This document shows positions 19,982 to 31,020 of a DNA stretch of 37,665 bases, in pieces. This stretch comes from Chara braunii (lineage: Eukaryota; Streptophyta; Charophyceae; Charales; Characeae). The notes beneath the pieces were generated by a model that was given only the letters and a program-made list of their open reading frames with translations, did no database searches and was not told where the DNA came from. The position numbers were made by a program, and so were the translations under genes. Position 1 is the stretch's first letter. Each line of letters begins with the position of its first letter. The stretch spans positions 1,084,110-1,121,774 of the forward strand of contig BFEA01000355.1 in NCBI GenBank assembly GCA_003427395.1, read 5' to 3'.

Positions 19982-21754
19982 ATGGCGCAGAGAGGCGCAG
20001 TGGCAGGGCCCTCTAGACCTACCTTGAAAAAGGGCGGGCTGAGGAGGGATCAGAGAGTCTCAAAGAACCTGGGGGAGCTGCCCGTTTACAGGGTTGGAGA
20101 CAGCCTGCGAGTATTCCTGCGAGACCTTTAAGAGTACGCATTCATGAGAGAATGGGGTGACAGGGAGAAAATTGCGAATGTGATTGGAGCAGGAATGTAC
20201 AAGAGAAGGATTGAAGAAGTGGTGGCAGGGTGCACGAGGTGGAAAGTATGCAAGGAGAGATTATGGAAGGACATGGGGATCTTCCCAAGGGGCAATGTGG
20301 AGGATGACTTAAGGTTTGATGAAACCAATCTGGAGGACTTTATCGAGAGCTTGCAGCTGGCCGCTGAGAGAGGCGAGTGGAACAAGGAGGAAAAGAAGAA
20401 ACAGTTGATCGCAAAATCAGAAGAGAGTGAAAAAGAGGAAGTAAAAGAAATTGTGGAAGAGAGTCGAACCTGGAAGAGAATAACGGCAGAATTGTGGATG
20501 ACCTACACCCAGGCCAGACAGGATCAGACAAGAACGAGAAGGCTGCAAAAGAAGGGGTTATGGATTGGAAGAGAAATGGCTAAGCCACAAAGGGCAGGAG
20601 CAGAGGATGAAGAGGGAGATGATGTGCCTCTGAAAAGATTGAAGGACAGAGTGAGGATCCCCCCCAAAAGCAGTAACAAGGGATCTGACCAGGAAGAGGG
20701 AGGTGAACAGAAAAAGGAGGAGGCAGCAGAAGGAAGGAAGAAAAACATAGGAGCAAGTGTGGTACCAAGGAAGAGGAAACTTGGAAAGAAAAGGCCAATT
20801 GAGAGTGGAAGGAAAGAGGTACAGGAAAGGGGGAGTGAAAAGGAGGGAAGAGTAAAGGAGGCTGGAGAAGGAAAGACGATCCAGGAAGGAGGCGATGCTC
20901 CCAAGGACAAGTCTGAGGAAGAGGGGCCAATTGGAGACACAGAAAAGGAAGAGATGAGCGAGATAAGAAAGAAGGAAGATGAGAGAGATGCCCATGTGAA
21001 AAAAATGATGAGAGATATGAAAGAGATGAGGGAGAAAATGAAGGAATTGACGAAAGGGAAGGAGGAATTGCAGAAAGAAGTGAGCCAATTGAGTGCCGCC
21101 CTGACTATGAACGACAAAAAATTGGAGAATGAAGCGGCCACAATAGGAAGGATGAAAATAAAGATGGATGGTCTGGGCTCTGAGGTCAGTGTATTAGGGC
21201 TGGACCTGGATAATGAAATCTCAGAAAGAAAGAAGTTGGGACAAGAGTGGGAGAAAAGATGGGGACAGATATTGATAGGAATGGAGGGACTCAGATTGAA
21301 CCATTAGGGGAAAGAAAAGAAAGCCACAGAGATGGTGGAGAGAAAGAAGAGTGAAGAGAAGGGGGTACAGACTGAGAAGAAGAGAAAAGAGTCTCCTGCA
21401 TCAGAAAATGAGGTAAGTGAGAGTGTGGCTATGCCTCTGCCAAGACAAGGCAAAAAGCAGAGGGAACATGAGTTGGGCTCACCAAAAGGAGCTGAGGATC
21501 AGGCCGAGACTTCGATCCAGCTAGACATAAAGAGAATCAAGCCTAGCATGGCTGGACAAAGGTGTTTCTTCTGCACTCAGGAAGGGCATCTCAGGGATGA
21601 GTGTTCCATTCTGACAATTTATATCAAGGAAGGAAAGACCAAATATGATAGTCATAAGAGATTGGTGGCCAGTACGGGACAAATCATTCCCAGGATACCT
21701 GAGGGAGGCAGGGTAGCACTCCACAGGATACTGTGGCTGCAGATTGATTTCTAG
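19982..21754 (+). pseudogene. Gag-like protein with coiled coil and CCHC zinc knuckle, two in-frame stops
   Basis: One frame runs from ATG 19982 to TAG 21752-21754, about 590 codons, broken only by TAA 20129-20131 and TAG 21305-21307. The N-terminus (LGELPVYRVGDSLRVFLRDL) leads into a folded-looking segment up to about 20520. Then comes a long K/E/R-rich region with a predicted coiled coil at about 20950-21130 (for example MMRDMKEMREKMKELTKGKE). Near the C-terminus CFFCTQEGHLRDEC (21563-21604) is a perfect C-x2-C-x4-H-x4-C zinc knuckle, the RNA-binding motif of retroelement Gag. There is no protease or RT after it. It may be the Gag of a second, truncated element or an extra ORF of the upstream Gypsy family. 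Confidence 0.7.
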
Positions 21755-22400
21755 ATAAGAGTAGGTAGATGTATCTGAGTAATCATTACCTACATTGGCT
21801 TGTAAAACAGTTATGAGAAGGAGAAAGGGGTAATTTAGAGCATGAGATATATGTTTTCTTCTTCAGTTAGACATAGGAAAGTATGAGACATGTTGTGTTG
21901 CTTTCTTCAGTCAGATAAGGAAACTTAGCCTAGGAAGTAGTATAGGAAAGGGCGTGTGAGATATTTGAGGGATAGTAGAGGTGAGTAGCAATCAAACTCT
22001 GTAACATATTCGTATTTATATATATCTTTCAGGGAGGATGAGCTGGTGAACACGACGCACTTGTCACATTGTGTGTGGGTCTTTGTCTTTGGTTGAGTCT
22101 CTTGTAACCAAAGATCTCCTCCATTCGTCTATCATCACTAGACTCTGTTGAGATCTAAAATGGTGATAGAGGAACGAGCGGATCTGTATTTCATGTGAAA
22201 GTTTGATGAGTTTGTGAAGCTTCAAAAGCTGGATTGATTGTACATTTCTTGTTTGAGACCATGTTACGACATGGACAGACTCCTTTGAGTCTTATCAATT
22301 CTATTGCAGAAATTCTTTGGCAATCTTTATGAAAGTGATGTTTTTTCGTGGATTCTGACAAACAAAGAATCAATAAAAGTTTATTTTAAAAATAATGGTT
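21755..22400 (+). other. 3' UTR-like stretch with AATAAA
   Basis: No coding frame of note. The stretch has a hairpin TTTGGTT-...-AACCAAA near 22088-22113, another CCATGT-tacg-ACATGG at 22259-22274, a splice-acceptor-like tatatatatctttcag ending at about 22033, and an AATAAA hexamer at 22372-22377 just before a TA-rich tail. Together these fit the untranslated 3' part of the transcript carrying the Gag-like ORF. Confidence 0.4.
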
Positions 22401-22445
22401 ATATATATATAAATAATGGTTTTTATGTATATATATATATATAAA
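22398..22445. repeat. (TA)n microsatellite pair
   Basis: Two short ta runs (about 22401-22411 and 22427-22443) are separated by a repeated aaataatggtt word. Confidence 0.85.
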
Positions 22446-24120
22446 ATGACCCTGAGGTGCGTGCCTCAGCGAGCTATGATCAAAGACTTGGAAGACACAA
22501 CCCTGAGTGACAGTCTGACGAATGCTCAATTTATTGAAAATTCTCATTTATCTGGTTTATTTAAAACATCGTTCATCCACCTCAAGGGTTAACCTGAGGG
22601 CATAAAACTACCAAGCCTATGGTGGAAAATTGGCATCGTTGGAACGTAACTCCCAGCGTTGGCTGCTGACCTAGCATAACCAGGCAGCGGACCCTTCGAC
22701 TATGGCCTAGAATAGGGGTTAGAGGGGATGGCCACCCCAGTGAAGGAACCTATTCAGGTGGGTGTCGAAGGGGTCGAGATTAGTTTGAAATTCATAGGAT
22801 GACTAACCCATCGTTGCTTAACCAACGAGGGTAACCACCGATAAGCAACAACGCGGTGGTCCGCAACTTCGGCCTGATCAGCAGGACTGTGGTGGGTCGA
22901 GATGAAAACCGTTGTCCTCCTGTATTAGGCTTCGGGCAGGACAACAGACAACTTTGGACAAGTAATATCGAGAGTTGAATAACCAAGGTCTCGGTTAGGA
23001 CCCGCGTTTGACGGGTTGAGTTCGCATGCGGACACCGACCCTGAAAACAACCAACGAATACCTGGGCCAAAGACTAAGGGAGTGGGGGAAGGAAAGGTGC
23101 GTTGTCATACTTAACTATTTCATGTACTGTAGCACGGATCAAGTATCCCCACTTCCGGTCATTATATTTTTTGTGGGAGACCCGGTTTCAAATCCCGACA
23201 GTAATAATGAAAAGTAAGGTGACGGCGTCAATCCTGAAACCACATTTCATTCCAGAATTCGGATTTGACGATTTGCTTGTCGGAAAACACCTTTATGTGC
23301 ATATAGCTCTTCGAGCGACGAGGACATCGCTTAATGAGGTCTGGGATACTGTCGGACAAAATACCCTTACAAGGGTATTTTGCCATGTCTTTGCATTCGA
23401 CACGGTGACTACGTCGGCTACCGTGACGTAGCCAGTCTGGAATGAAGGGGGTGTGCACGCTTGGCGTGACACTGGAAGCAAATTCCTCGGTCACTGAGGC
23501 CGGGGCAAAATCGATGAGAAATTTTCGTTACGTGTGTGCGCGCATAATTATGACGCACGACGTGGTGATTAGGATTAGTAGTAATACCCCTCGACAGAAG
23601 AGGTCAAAGGGTCAGTTGGGCTGATGATTGTGTCAGGCAGGTCTATGACACGCACTGAGACTTGGTCTAGTGCCTGTCTTCCCTCCGGTACTAGGTGTTC
23701 TAAAAATTTCGGTCTTTGTTTTCCCCTACTCAGCCTCCGAGTCAAGTACGCCGCGTCTACCTCGATATGGTGAGGTACCAGCCTACCTACTACCTAAAAA
23801 AATTGTCCGTCACGCTCATGGTGTAATGGATCTTTTCCGCTACGTGAGTGTTTTCCCGTCGTGACCTTGGATGTCGCGACCATAACTAGGCATGGGCCTA
23901 CCCACCACCAGAATGTTCTCGTCGCAGCCTTCTAACGACGTGGCCACGACTAAGTGCTGGGCCTTCGGGCCTACCAGTCCACTACGTACCCTTGTGGTCG
24001 ATCGCGTACTCAAACTGACGAAAATATGGACGGGCACACTGACTTGCAAACGTGCACTTTCTCACAGACTAAGAAAAGACAAACAACGACGTATACTTAT
24101 AGGAAAGGGGCGCTTTACCA
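22446..24120. other. Non-coding region with palindromes, origin unclear
   Basis: No frame shows a domain. Structured features stand out: CTGAGG-tgcgtg-CCTCAG near 22452-22469; a perfect 12-bp inverted repeat at 23357-23382; and CTACGTC...GACGTAG at 23409-23431. A B-box-like ggtttcaaatcccg at about 23182-23195 hints at a tRNA-derived piece but has no clear A box. The region may be a stack of old non-autonomous elements. Confidence 0.35.
23357..23382. repeat. Perfect palindrome, 12-bp arms, 2-bp centre
   Basis: CAAAATACCCTT at 23357-23368 is the exact reverse complement of AAGGGTATTTTG at 23371-23382, separated by AC. A chance perfect 12-bp inverted repeat with a 2-bp centre is unlikely at any one locus. 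It could be the middle of a foldback element or a cruciform-forming site. Another inverted repeat (CTACGTC/GACGTAG) lies 27 bp downstream. Confidence 0.9.
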
Positions 24121-24127
24121 CATCGTG

Positions 24128-24195
24128 GTAAGAGCTAGCCTAGTAGGTAAAGACGCGGATTGATATATAAGAGATATTGGGATCGAATCCGACCT
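24128..24195 (+). repeat. tRNA-derived (SINE-like) head with A and B boxes
   Basis: TAGCCTAGTAGGTAAAG at about 24137-24153 matches the RNA polymerase III A box (TRGCNNARNNGG). GGGATCGAATCC at about 24179-24190 matches the B box. Spacing of roughly 40 bp is typical of tRNA genes and tRNA-derived SINEs. The arms do not fold into a full cloverleaf (the T stem has mismatches), so this is a SINE-like promoter, not a functional tRNA gene. A reverse-oriented B-box-like sequence, gggttcgaaccca, follows at about 24267-24279. Confidence 0.55.
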
Positions 24196-24419
24196 GCCTC
24201 TGGGCTAGCCTTTTTGCTAGCAGTAAGGGGCAGGGCCTGCATTTTTCACCCGCCCTCGGTAGGGCGGGGTTCGAACCCACGACCTTACAAGTAGGAGTTA
24301 GTAAAGTTAGTTGTTAGTTAGAACCATGTGTCGTGGGGCTCGGACACTTGGCGAAGTATGGGTGAATCATGAGGTTGAATCGCGTTTGATTCGTTGTTTC
24401 AGTTTTGATTTTTCTTTTA
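24196..24419. other. Non-coding, possible SINE body
   Basis: Contains cccgccctc-ggt-agggcgggg (a short hairpin at about 24249-24268) and the inverted B-box-like sequence. No gene is visible. Confidence 0.35.
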
Positions 24420-24446
24420 CTTTTTTTTTTTTTTTTTTTTTTTTTG
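24420..24446. repeat. T tract (about 25 T)
   Basis: An uninterrupted run of about 25 T follows the SINE-like segment. On the minus strand it would be a poly(A), as at the 3' end of a retroposed sequence. Confidence 0.85.
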
Positions 24447-25139
24447 CCCTTGACGGCCTACCTGCCCCGAGGTGCCCAAATGAATCACTCCCCGATATTG
24501 AGGCGGATTCACCTAGTAAGGAGCCAACCGACTGCGCCTGGTAGGACTCCGCAGTGGGTACGGGGCTTCAAGCTCGGCCCGCTCGGTACTATTTCGCGTC
24601 CTCGCGAGAAAGGGGGTAGCGCGCGGAAGGCAGGGCGCAGAAGGAGGAGAACGCGCGAGAAGAAGAAGAAGTAGAAGAAGAAGGAGGAGGAGGAGGGAGT
24701 AGAAGGAGAGGGAGGACAGGAAACGGGTCGTCGAGACAGGGAAGATTGTTGTAATTATCGATCTTGGAAGAGGAATGCTCAGTAAGCGCGAATCATCGGC
24801 TCGCGCTGGTTAAGTCCCTGTCCTTTGCACACACCTCTGTCGCACCTACCGATTGAATGGTTCAGTGAAGTGTATGGATTGTATTGATCTCGGCGGTTAC
24901 CGCAGGGAGCGTCGAAGAAGGTTCGTTGAACCTCCTCATTTAGAGAAAGAGGAAGGAAGAGAAGGAGAAAGATAGGAGAAAGGAGAAGGAGAAGAAGAAA
25001 GGAGGGGGAGGAGAAAAGGAGGGGAAATATACCTACCTGACCGTGTGGCCAGGCAGTGACGACGCCGACGGATTGAAGAAGATGACTCCGACGACTCCGA
25101 CTCCGATGATGGGGGAGCGAGAGAAAGGACGGGTAAGTC
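24447..25139. other. Non-coding with GA-rich tracts
   Basis: The intervals 24650-24720 and 24930-25030 are nearly pure purine on the plus strand (agaag, ggag words). Frames here are composition artefacts rich in Lys/Arg/Glu or Phe/Leu/Ser. Between them is unassigned sequence. Confidence 0.5.
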
Positions 25140-26215
25140 TCCTTCCTCGCAACTAATCCCCGATGCTCCCCTCGATAGGATGAGCAAAGTAAACAAATAA
25201 ATAAATAAATAAATAAAAATCGAATAAATATGTTCATGTTTCTGCGGAAGATTCATTCCGTTTTTGTTCATCTACCGATGTGTGCATTGATGTGTGTGTG
25301 TATGTGTGTGAGAGAGAAAGAGAGAGAGGAGAGAGAGAGAGTGTTCGGCTTCTTCCTCCTCTAGGTCCAACGTCTCTTCCTCACCCTCTCGCCACCTGAC
25401 TTCTCAGTATCAGCAGACTAGGACAGAGAGAGAGAGAGTTGTGACTTGAGACTTGACGACACTGGATCCAGACTCGACAATGGGATTCAAACATTTTGAC
25501 GAGGGACTATTTGGGCCTGTGCCGAAGACTTGGGGTTGACGACATTTCCATCTTCCCCTCTTCTTCGTCTAACCTCCCTCTTCTTCGTCTGTGTATGGTT
25601 GGAGCTGGCGCAGTCTTCCTGTGTAAAGCGCCAGACCCCTTTACACCATGGAATGATGATGATGATGTATGTTCGGGGCTGCATTGCAATATTGATTGTT
25701 CGGATCATCGGTACCTAAGTCTTCCACTACGCTATCTTGTACTTTGTACGAGAGGTCGGTTCTCGATCCGGTCTGGACCGATCCAGTAGGCTACGGGGGT
25801 GCACGTGTGTGTGAGGGAGAGAAGGGGAGAGAAAGAGGGAGAGAGATGGAGATCAAAGAAGGAGAGAAGGAGAGAGAGGGAGAGAGAGCCTATAAGCCTC
25901 CTACCCGCTCCTCACCGCATGCTACCTTGATCGATAGAACAAGCAAATCAAAAGGTGGCAGTGTATACTTCCACGTTTCAGCGGAAGATTCATTCCGTTT
26001 TGCTCGTCCTATCGATGGGATGTGTGTGCGTGAGACGTTCATGATTCGACCAAGGAGAGAGAGAGGGTCTGTAAGGCCCCGGCACCACGGCTCGCCGTAC
26101 GCTGCGAAGATCAATAGAATGAGCAAATCACAAAGTGGCAGGCTATATTTCCACGTTTCAGCAAAAGATTCATTCCGTTTTTGCTCGTCTTATCGATGAA
26201 ATGTGCTTTCGTACA
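25140..26215 (+). repeat. Three dispersed copies of a ~120-bp repeat
   Basis: Copies lie at about 25140-25290, 25905-26030 and 26085-26215. Each has a gatMgatagaa/gatagga-type start, agcaaatca or agcaaagta, a ttcatgtttctgcgg / ttccacgtttcagcgg word, then the shared block agattcattccgttttt and a tcgtcttatcgatg-like end, followed by tg-rich sequence. The second and third copies are closest to each other. The third is directly followed by a long (GT)n tract. Confidence 0.75.
25337..25440 (+). repeat. Duplicated block, copy 1 (copy 2 at 26712-26815)
   Basis: Both copies share cttcttcctcYtctaRgtcca, a tcaccctctcSc segment, gacttctcagtatcWgc, a ggactaSgacagagagagag end, and purine-rich sequence beyond. 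Spacing is about 1,375 bp, so a segment of about 1.4 kb may have been duplicated in tandem. Confidence 0.72.

Positions 26216-26218
<3 letters not shown>

Positions 26219-26290
<72 letters not shown>
26219..26290 (+). repeat. (GT)36 microsatellite
   Basis: An uninterrupted run of 36 gt dinucleotides. Such long pure runs are polymorphic and can adopt Z-DNA. Confidence 0.97.
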
Positions 26291-26291
<1 letters not shown>

Positions 26292-26711
26292 GTCATATTC
26301 GCTATACACTACCGAATAGGCTGTTTCGTCGGACTTTCGCCGACTCATCAGGAAATTGAACCTTGACTGACAGTCTGCCCAGGATGCATTTGACTGATGG
26401 ATAAGGACTTACCACATCGCCCAGAGTTAGCAATACCCATCCCAGAGAGAGAAAAGCGGTCCCCACTTTACTCACATCAATCAACCTTGCGATCCTAGAA
26501 GACTGTCTGAACCCAGTCCAGGCCCCTGACCAGAACGGTAGTAAGTCGGCGAAGCTAATCTGACTAACACAGTCATAAAGCCCACCCTACACACCCACTC
26601 GGCCATGGATGTGTGTGTGTGTATGTGTGTATGTGTGTATGTGTATGTGTGCGTGCGTGAGTGCATGGGCATGCGTGCATGCGTGAGAAGTGTGTATGTG
26701 TGCAAGAGAGA
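26291..26711. other. Non-coding spacer with GT-rich tail
   Basis: No gene is supportable. The interval 26608-26700 is an interrupted gt/at/gc microsatellite. Confidence 0.5.
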
Positions 26712-26815
26712 GAGAGAATTCTTCTTCTTCCTCTTCTAAGTCCACCATCGCTTCACCCTCTCCCTACGTGACTTCTCAGTATCTGCGGACTACGACAGAG
26801 AGAGAGATTGAAGTA
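26712..26815 (+). repeat. Duplicated block, copy 2 (copy 1 at 25337-25440)
   Basis: Same word order as copy 1 with scattered substitutions. A purine tract (26815-26945) follows, like the GA-rich sequence around the first copy. Confidence 0.72.
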
Positions 26816-27240
26816 GGATGAGAAAAGGAGAGGAGAAAGATCGAAGGGGGAGAAAAGGAGGAGATGAGAAAGAATCGAAGAAAGGGGAGAGGAAGAAGAG
26901 GGAGGAGAAGAGGAGAAAAGAGAGGAAGAAGGAAGAGAAAGGGGGGCTCATGCACTTACTTACGAAGTGGGGAAACGACGTGGAGGAAAGGCGACGACGA
27001 AACACGATCATTGGAAGCTTTCCAGTACCTTAGCACTGGCTTATTGAGTCATCATGTTCGTTGCCAATCGTCCCCCTACGACAATTGGCGCCTGGTTGGC
27101 GGGAAGTAGTCCGGTTGACAGTCGTTTGAAGGTGGTAGAAACAACAGTGCCCGTCACTGACTCTTGTTGTAGTACCTGAATCAGACAGGTAAGATAGGTC
27201 GTATACATTCATTTCCTATTTGTCCCCTCCTCATTATTTT
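26816..27240. other. GA-rich tract then unassigned sequence
   Basis: The interval 26816-26942 is almost pure purine. Beyond it is ordinary sequence with a donor-like acag/gtaagata at about 27186-27196 and no other gene evidence. Confidence 0.4.
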
Positions 27241-27279
<39 letters not shown>

Positions 27280-27330
27280 TACTACTACTATTATTATTAT
27301 ATTATTACTATTAACATATTATTATAACTG
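27241..27330. repeat. (ATT)n/(ACT)n microsatellite
   Basis: About ten att triplets, then act triplets, then att again with imperfections. It is the first of five att-type tracts in the next 4 kb. Confidence 0.92.
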
Positions 27331-27830
27331 AATGTACTCTGGTCTTCTTTCTCCGTTTGCTTACTCTCTTTCCCAGGAGGTGATCTCACTATTTCATTAC
27401 TGTCTACGACCGTCCGATCACCTCTGCCTCTCATGTCTTAGTTCCTTGTGAGGGAGTGTGCTTCGATTGATTTATTGCACGGCTCCTATCGAAGAGATGA
27501 GTAAGAACGACCGATTCTTCCGCTACCGTTACTCTACATACTGTATGAGTGTGTGCTTGGGTGTGGGTGTATGTGTGTGAGAGAGAGAGAAGGAGAGAAA
27601 GAAGGCAAACACACACACACACAGAAAACACGGAGACAGGGAGAGAAAGAGATCAAGGAGGAGAGGAGAGAAAGAGATCAAGGAGGAGAAAGAGAGAAAG
27701 AGATCGAGGAGAAGGAGAGGGTGAGAGAGGAGATGGAGAAGGAAGAGAGAGAAGGGGATATGTGAAGGATGATGAAGAGGATAGGCAAAGGATGAGGAAA
27801 GGATGGTGATGATGATAATGTGAGGGCGCA
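27331..27830. other. Non-coding with GA-rich tract
   Basis: The interval 27578-27770 is purine-rich (gagagaaagagatcaaggagg repeated twice or more). No gene is visible. Confidence 0.5.
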
Positions 27831-28182
27831 TACCTGGCATTGGCAATGACCTGCAGCGGCCAATATCCTTAAGTACTTTAGGTTGCCGCTGATATCAACA
27901 GTTGCATTGTCTTTTGTGGTCCGCGATAGCTGGGTAGGAGTAGGCTGGGCGCTAAGCATCAAGTGTGAGTGTGAAGGGACTGAACTTTTGTGTTGAGATG
28001 GAGAGAGTGTACTCACCATGGACATGGGGCTTTCAATACTACGAATCTCCATTGGTGTAGTGGTGATGCAATGCTGCTCTCTGAAACATGATGTGACTAT
28101 CTGGCTTCTGATATGAGGGTGTAATCCGCGATTGACATCTCGCTGTCATTATTTTTCGCTGTATTGATTTTTAGAATTATTA

Positions 28183-28196
28183 TTATTTGTTATTAC

Positions 28197-28227
<31 letters not shown>

Positions 28228-28235
28228 TTTGTTAC

Positions 28236-28286
<51 letters not shown>

Positions 28287-28287
28287 G
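28183..28287. repeat. (ATT)n microsatellite
   Basis: More than 30 att triplets with a single tttttgtt interruption near the middle. Confidence 0.95.
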
Positions 28288-29356
28288 ACCCTCTCTCCTT
28301 CACACCTTTCATGAACGTGACAACAACGCAGCAAACTGGCGGCATGCGCCCCGCAACGAGTTCAAAAATATGGAAACCAAGAACACAGTTCAGATGCAGC
28401 CCCGCTTCAACTGGGTATGGTGCATCCGCGATCATACATCGCAACTCCCATCGCTATGTCCAACACTCTGTTCGTACACACAGGATCACCATGTGTACTC
28501 GCAATGCTACTTACTATACACGCACTAAAGGGGGAATGAACGGACAAACAGAACACGCAGGCACAAGGATTGAGCAAACAGACAAGCGGACTGGGAGATA
28601 CAGACAGACACACAGACAGACTCAGACAGACACAGAGCAAACAGAAAGACATGGAGAGAGAGATAGTGAGATTGGGGAAAGGGAGAATGGGTGAATGGTA
28701 CTTCTTGGGTGCATATGGCATCTGTGTATCGGGGATCGAAAGTTGTGAGTGTAGTACGAGAAACATACCTGGTGCTTGACGTGTGCGGCATTAACCGAGA
28801 TCTGCTCGTATCTGAGAAGCTGTTGTCGTCAACTTCGGCTGTAGAATAGGCTAGATAGATCTGTCATCTGTGGTCTGGGCGCTGATCGCCAGACAGGATA
28901 TCAACATTGGTTCTTCGTTGGTGGTGATGGGACTGTTCCAGCATTATCAATTATGAATCTTGATGTGTTCTTAGTTGGTGGAACTCATGGTGCAATTCTG
29001 CTGTTGGTTTGAGGTCACAACTATCTGGTCGCATGTGTATGATGCTGTTTGATTTCCGAAGTCCGCCGTTGCTCATTGGGAGAACTGTTGTCGTCATCTT
29101 TGGCATTGTAGAATAGGCGTAGACAACATCTGTCATCTGTAGTTTGAGCGCTGAGCTCCAGGTAGGATACCGACATTCGTTCCTGTTGATGATGATGAGG
29201 CTATCCCAACATTGCCTCTTTTGAGCATTTGCTGTGATCTTATTTGGGGAGACTGGTAATGCAACTCTGCTATTGGTTTGCGGTCACGACGATTTAACCC
29301 GGTGTATACGATGCTGTTTGATTGCTGAAGTTCGCTATCACTCATTTTCCTTTGTT

Positions 29357-29388
29357 GTTATTATTATTATGACTACTATTATTATTAT

Positions 29389-29438
<50 letters not shown>

Positions 29439-29440
29439 CT
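29357..29440. repeat. (ATT)n switching to (GTA)n
   Basis: A short att/act run passes directly into about 16 gta triplets. The switch parallels the att/act mix at 27.27 kb and suggests triplet conversion within one family of tracts. Confidence 0.92.
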
Positions 29441-30951
29441 AGTGGAATCATACTAGTCTTCTTTCACACTTTCAGGCATACAGACGAGTGCGCACCAGAA
29501 TGGCCAGCTCAGTTCTCAGAGGTATGGTAGCCAAGAACACAGCCCAAATACGAGTTCACCGTTACTGGCGGTAGCGACTCAGCGCCCGAAACTACTTTCT
29601 GTTCGCATAAACCAGATCACTCTGGATATCACACACACATAGGAAGGGGAAGAGCGAGAGAGGGACAGACATACCGGGTACTTGAGAAGAAAAGGCATTG
29701 ACCAAGATCTGTTCGTGCTTAGAAAATTGTAGACGTCATTACCCGCTGGTCGTCAAGTTGTCTGATTGCTTCTGTGTTGTAGTTATAGACTAGGTTGTGG
29801 CGTAGATAGGACTCCAGGCACCATTCCAGAAAGAGAACTACGTTATGCTGTTGGTGTTGCCCGACTGGGCTTGGACAATTGACTCATGACTAAGTTGTTT
29901 CGTTCTCAAATGGATGGTTACTCAGTTCCCTTGTGCTATCTACTCTGGCTTCGACTACTTGGACTGCGGTGTGATTCTGTGGTTTGGATTACGGTGCTTC
30001 GTCCGCATTTATGATCCTTGCATTTCTTTTATTATTATTATGATTATTATTAATTATTATTATTATTATGTTATCAGACTCGCTCGTTCACACTCTTCAT
30101 GTATTGTAAACAGCGGCACAGCACACTAACGACATGCGCCAACACAGTATTTGTCGCAATCAGATAAGAGTTCCCTTTCAATTGGCTATGGCGGCTGTGC
30201 CCCAAACAATTCACTGTTCACTCTCTGGATCATCCTAGATGTCTCAGACATGATGTTGTGCGCTCACACAGCACTCATGCCACTGAACACTCTGGACATC
30301 CGCAAAGCATTGTTGCATAAGACACCGTAGCGACGCTTTCGCATGGCTCCGCAGGAAATAAATGAATGGATGTGCACAACCTCTTGATTTTACTTTTGTG
30401 ACTCACTGGTCCGTCCTGTTTCCCTGACCCACGATGTACACAGTCCCATACGGTACTTGCTGGGCTGGACTTAGACTGACTGGTCCGGTGCCGCTGACCA
30501 CATGGCATTGCACCACAGATTCACTATGGTCACGCATACATAGAATACAGACTGTGACATATGCAATGGAACACAGCCGGTGACGAACGCAACAATACGC
30601 GGAGAGAGACACATACACACCAAGAGTGAGATAGACGAAGAGAGAAAAAAAAATAGAGAAAGAGGAAATAGAAAACGTACCCGACATACAATCGCAGTCT
30701 GCACTAAGTAATGACGTCATATAGATTGGACTTCACTATCAAAGTAGGTCTGTTGCGTGAGTGCGAGATTAGGAGGGTAGGTACGCAGTATAAACTGGGC
30801 ATTGGCTCATTATATCGTTATATTGCTATGTCTGGCTGGTGCTATGGTATTAACTGCTCGTATACAACTACTCAGACGATTAAATGGTCCCGCAGCTTGG
30901 GGTTGGATATCAATCACACCCCTGTTATTATCATTGTTATTATTATTAGTT

Positions 30952-30952
<1 letters not shown>

Positions 30953-31013
<61 letters not shown>
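30953..31013. repeat. (ATT)n microsatellite
   Basis: About 20 consecutive att triplets. Frames through it encode homopolymers of Ile, Leu, Tyr or Asn and are not genes. Confidence 0.95.
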
Positions 31014-31017
<4 letters not shown>

Positions 31018-31020
31018 TTA

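Larger units (their letters stand above)
27850..31020 (+). repeat. Array of related units carrying (ATT)n tracts
   Basis: Related blocks recur along this stretch. gctgttgtcgtcaacttcgg (about 28820) matches actgttgtcgtcatctttgg (about 29083), offset about 264 bp. cctggtgcttga...gagatctgctcgt (about 28770) matches the block at about 29676, offset about 906 bp. tggtctgggcgctgatcg (about 28873), gtagtttgagcgctgagc (about 29139) and gtaggctgggcgctaagc (about 27940) are three versions of one motif. Triplet tracts lie at about 28183-28287, 29357-29440, 30030-30070 and 30953-31013, each followed by a ttcacac-c/ttcatg-like word. The array looks like nested tandem copies of one non-autonomous repeat with an internal att tract. 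Confidence 0.68.

Noticed and set aside
20524-21141. Minus-strand Ser/Leu/Phe-rich open frame of 205 codons
   Set aside because: It is the antisense of the Lys/Glu-rich Gag-like ORF, which has the zinc knuckle and the coherent frame.
22160-22190. Possible retroviral-type primer binding site (tggtgatagaggaacgagc)
   Set aside because: It only loosely resembles known tRNA 3' complements and no gag follows it on this strand.
26111-26366. Frames encoding Cys-Val or Thr-His repeats
   Set aside because: They come from the (GT)36 tract.
28149-28334. Frames encoding poly-Ile or poly-Tyr
   Set aside because: They come from the (ATT)n tract.
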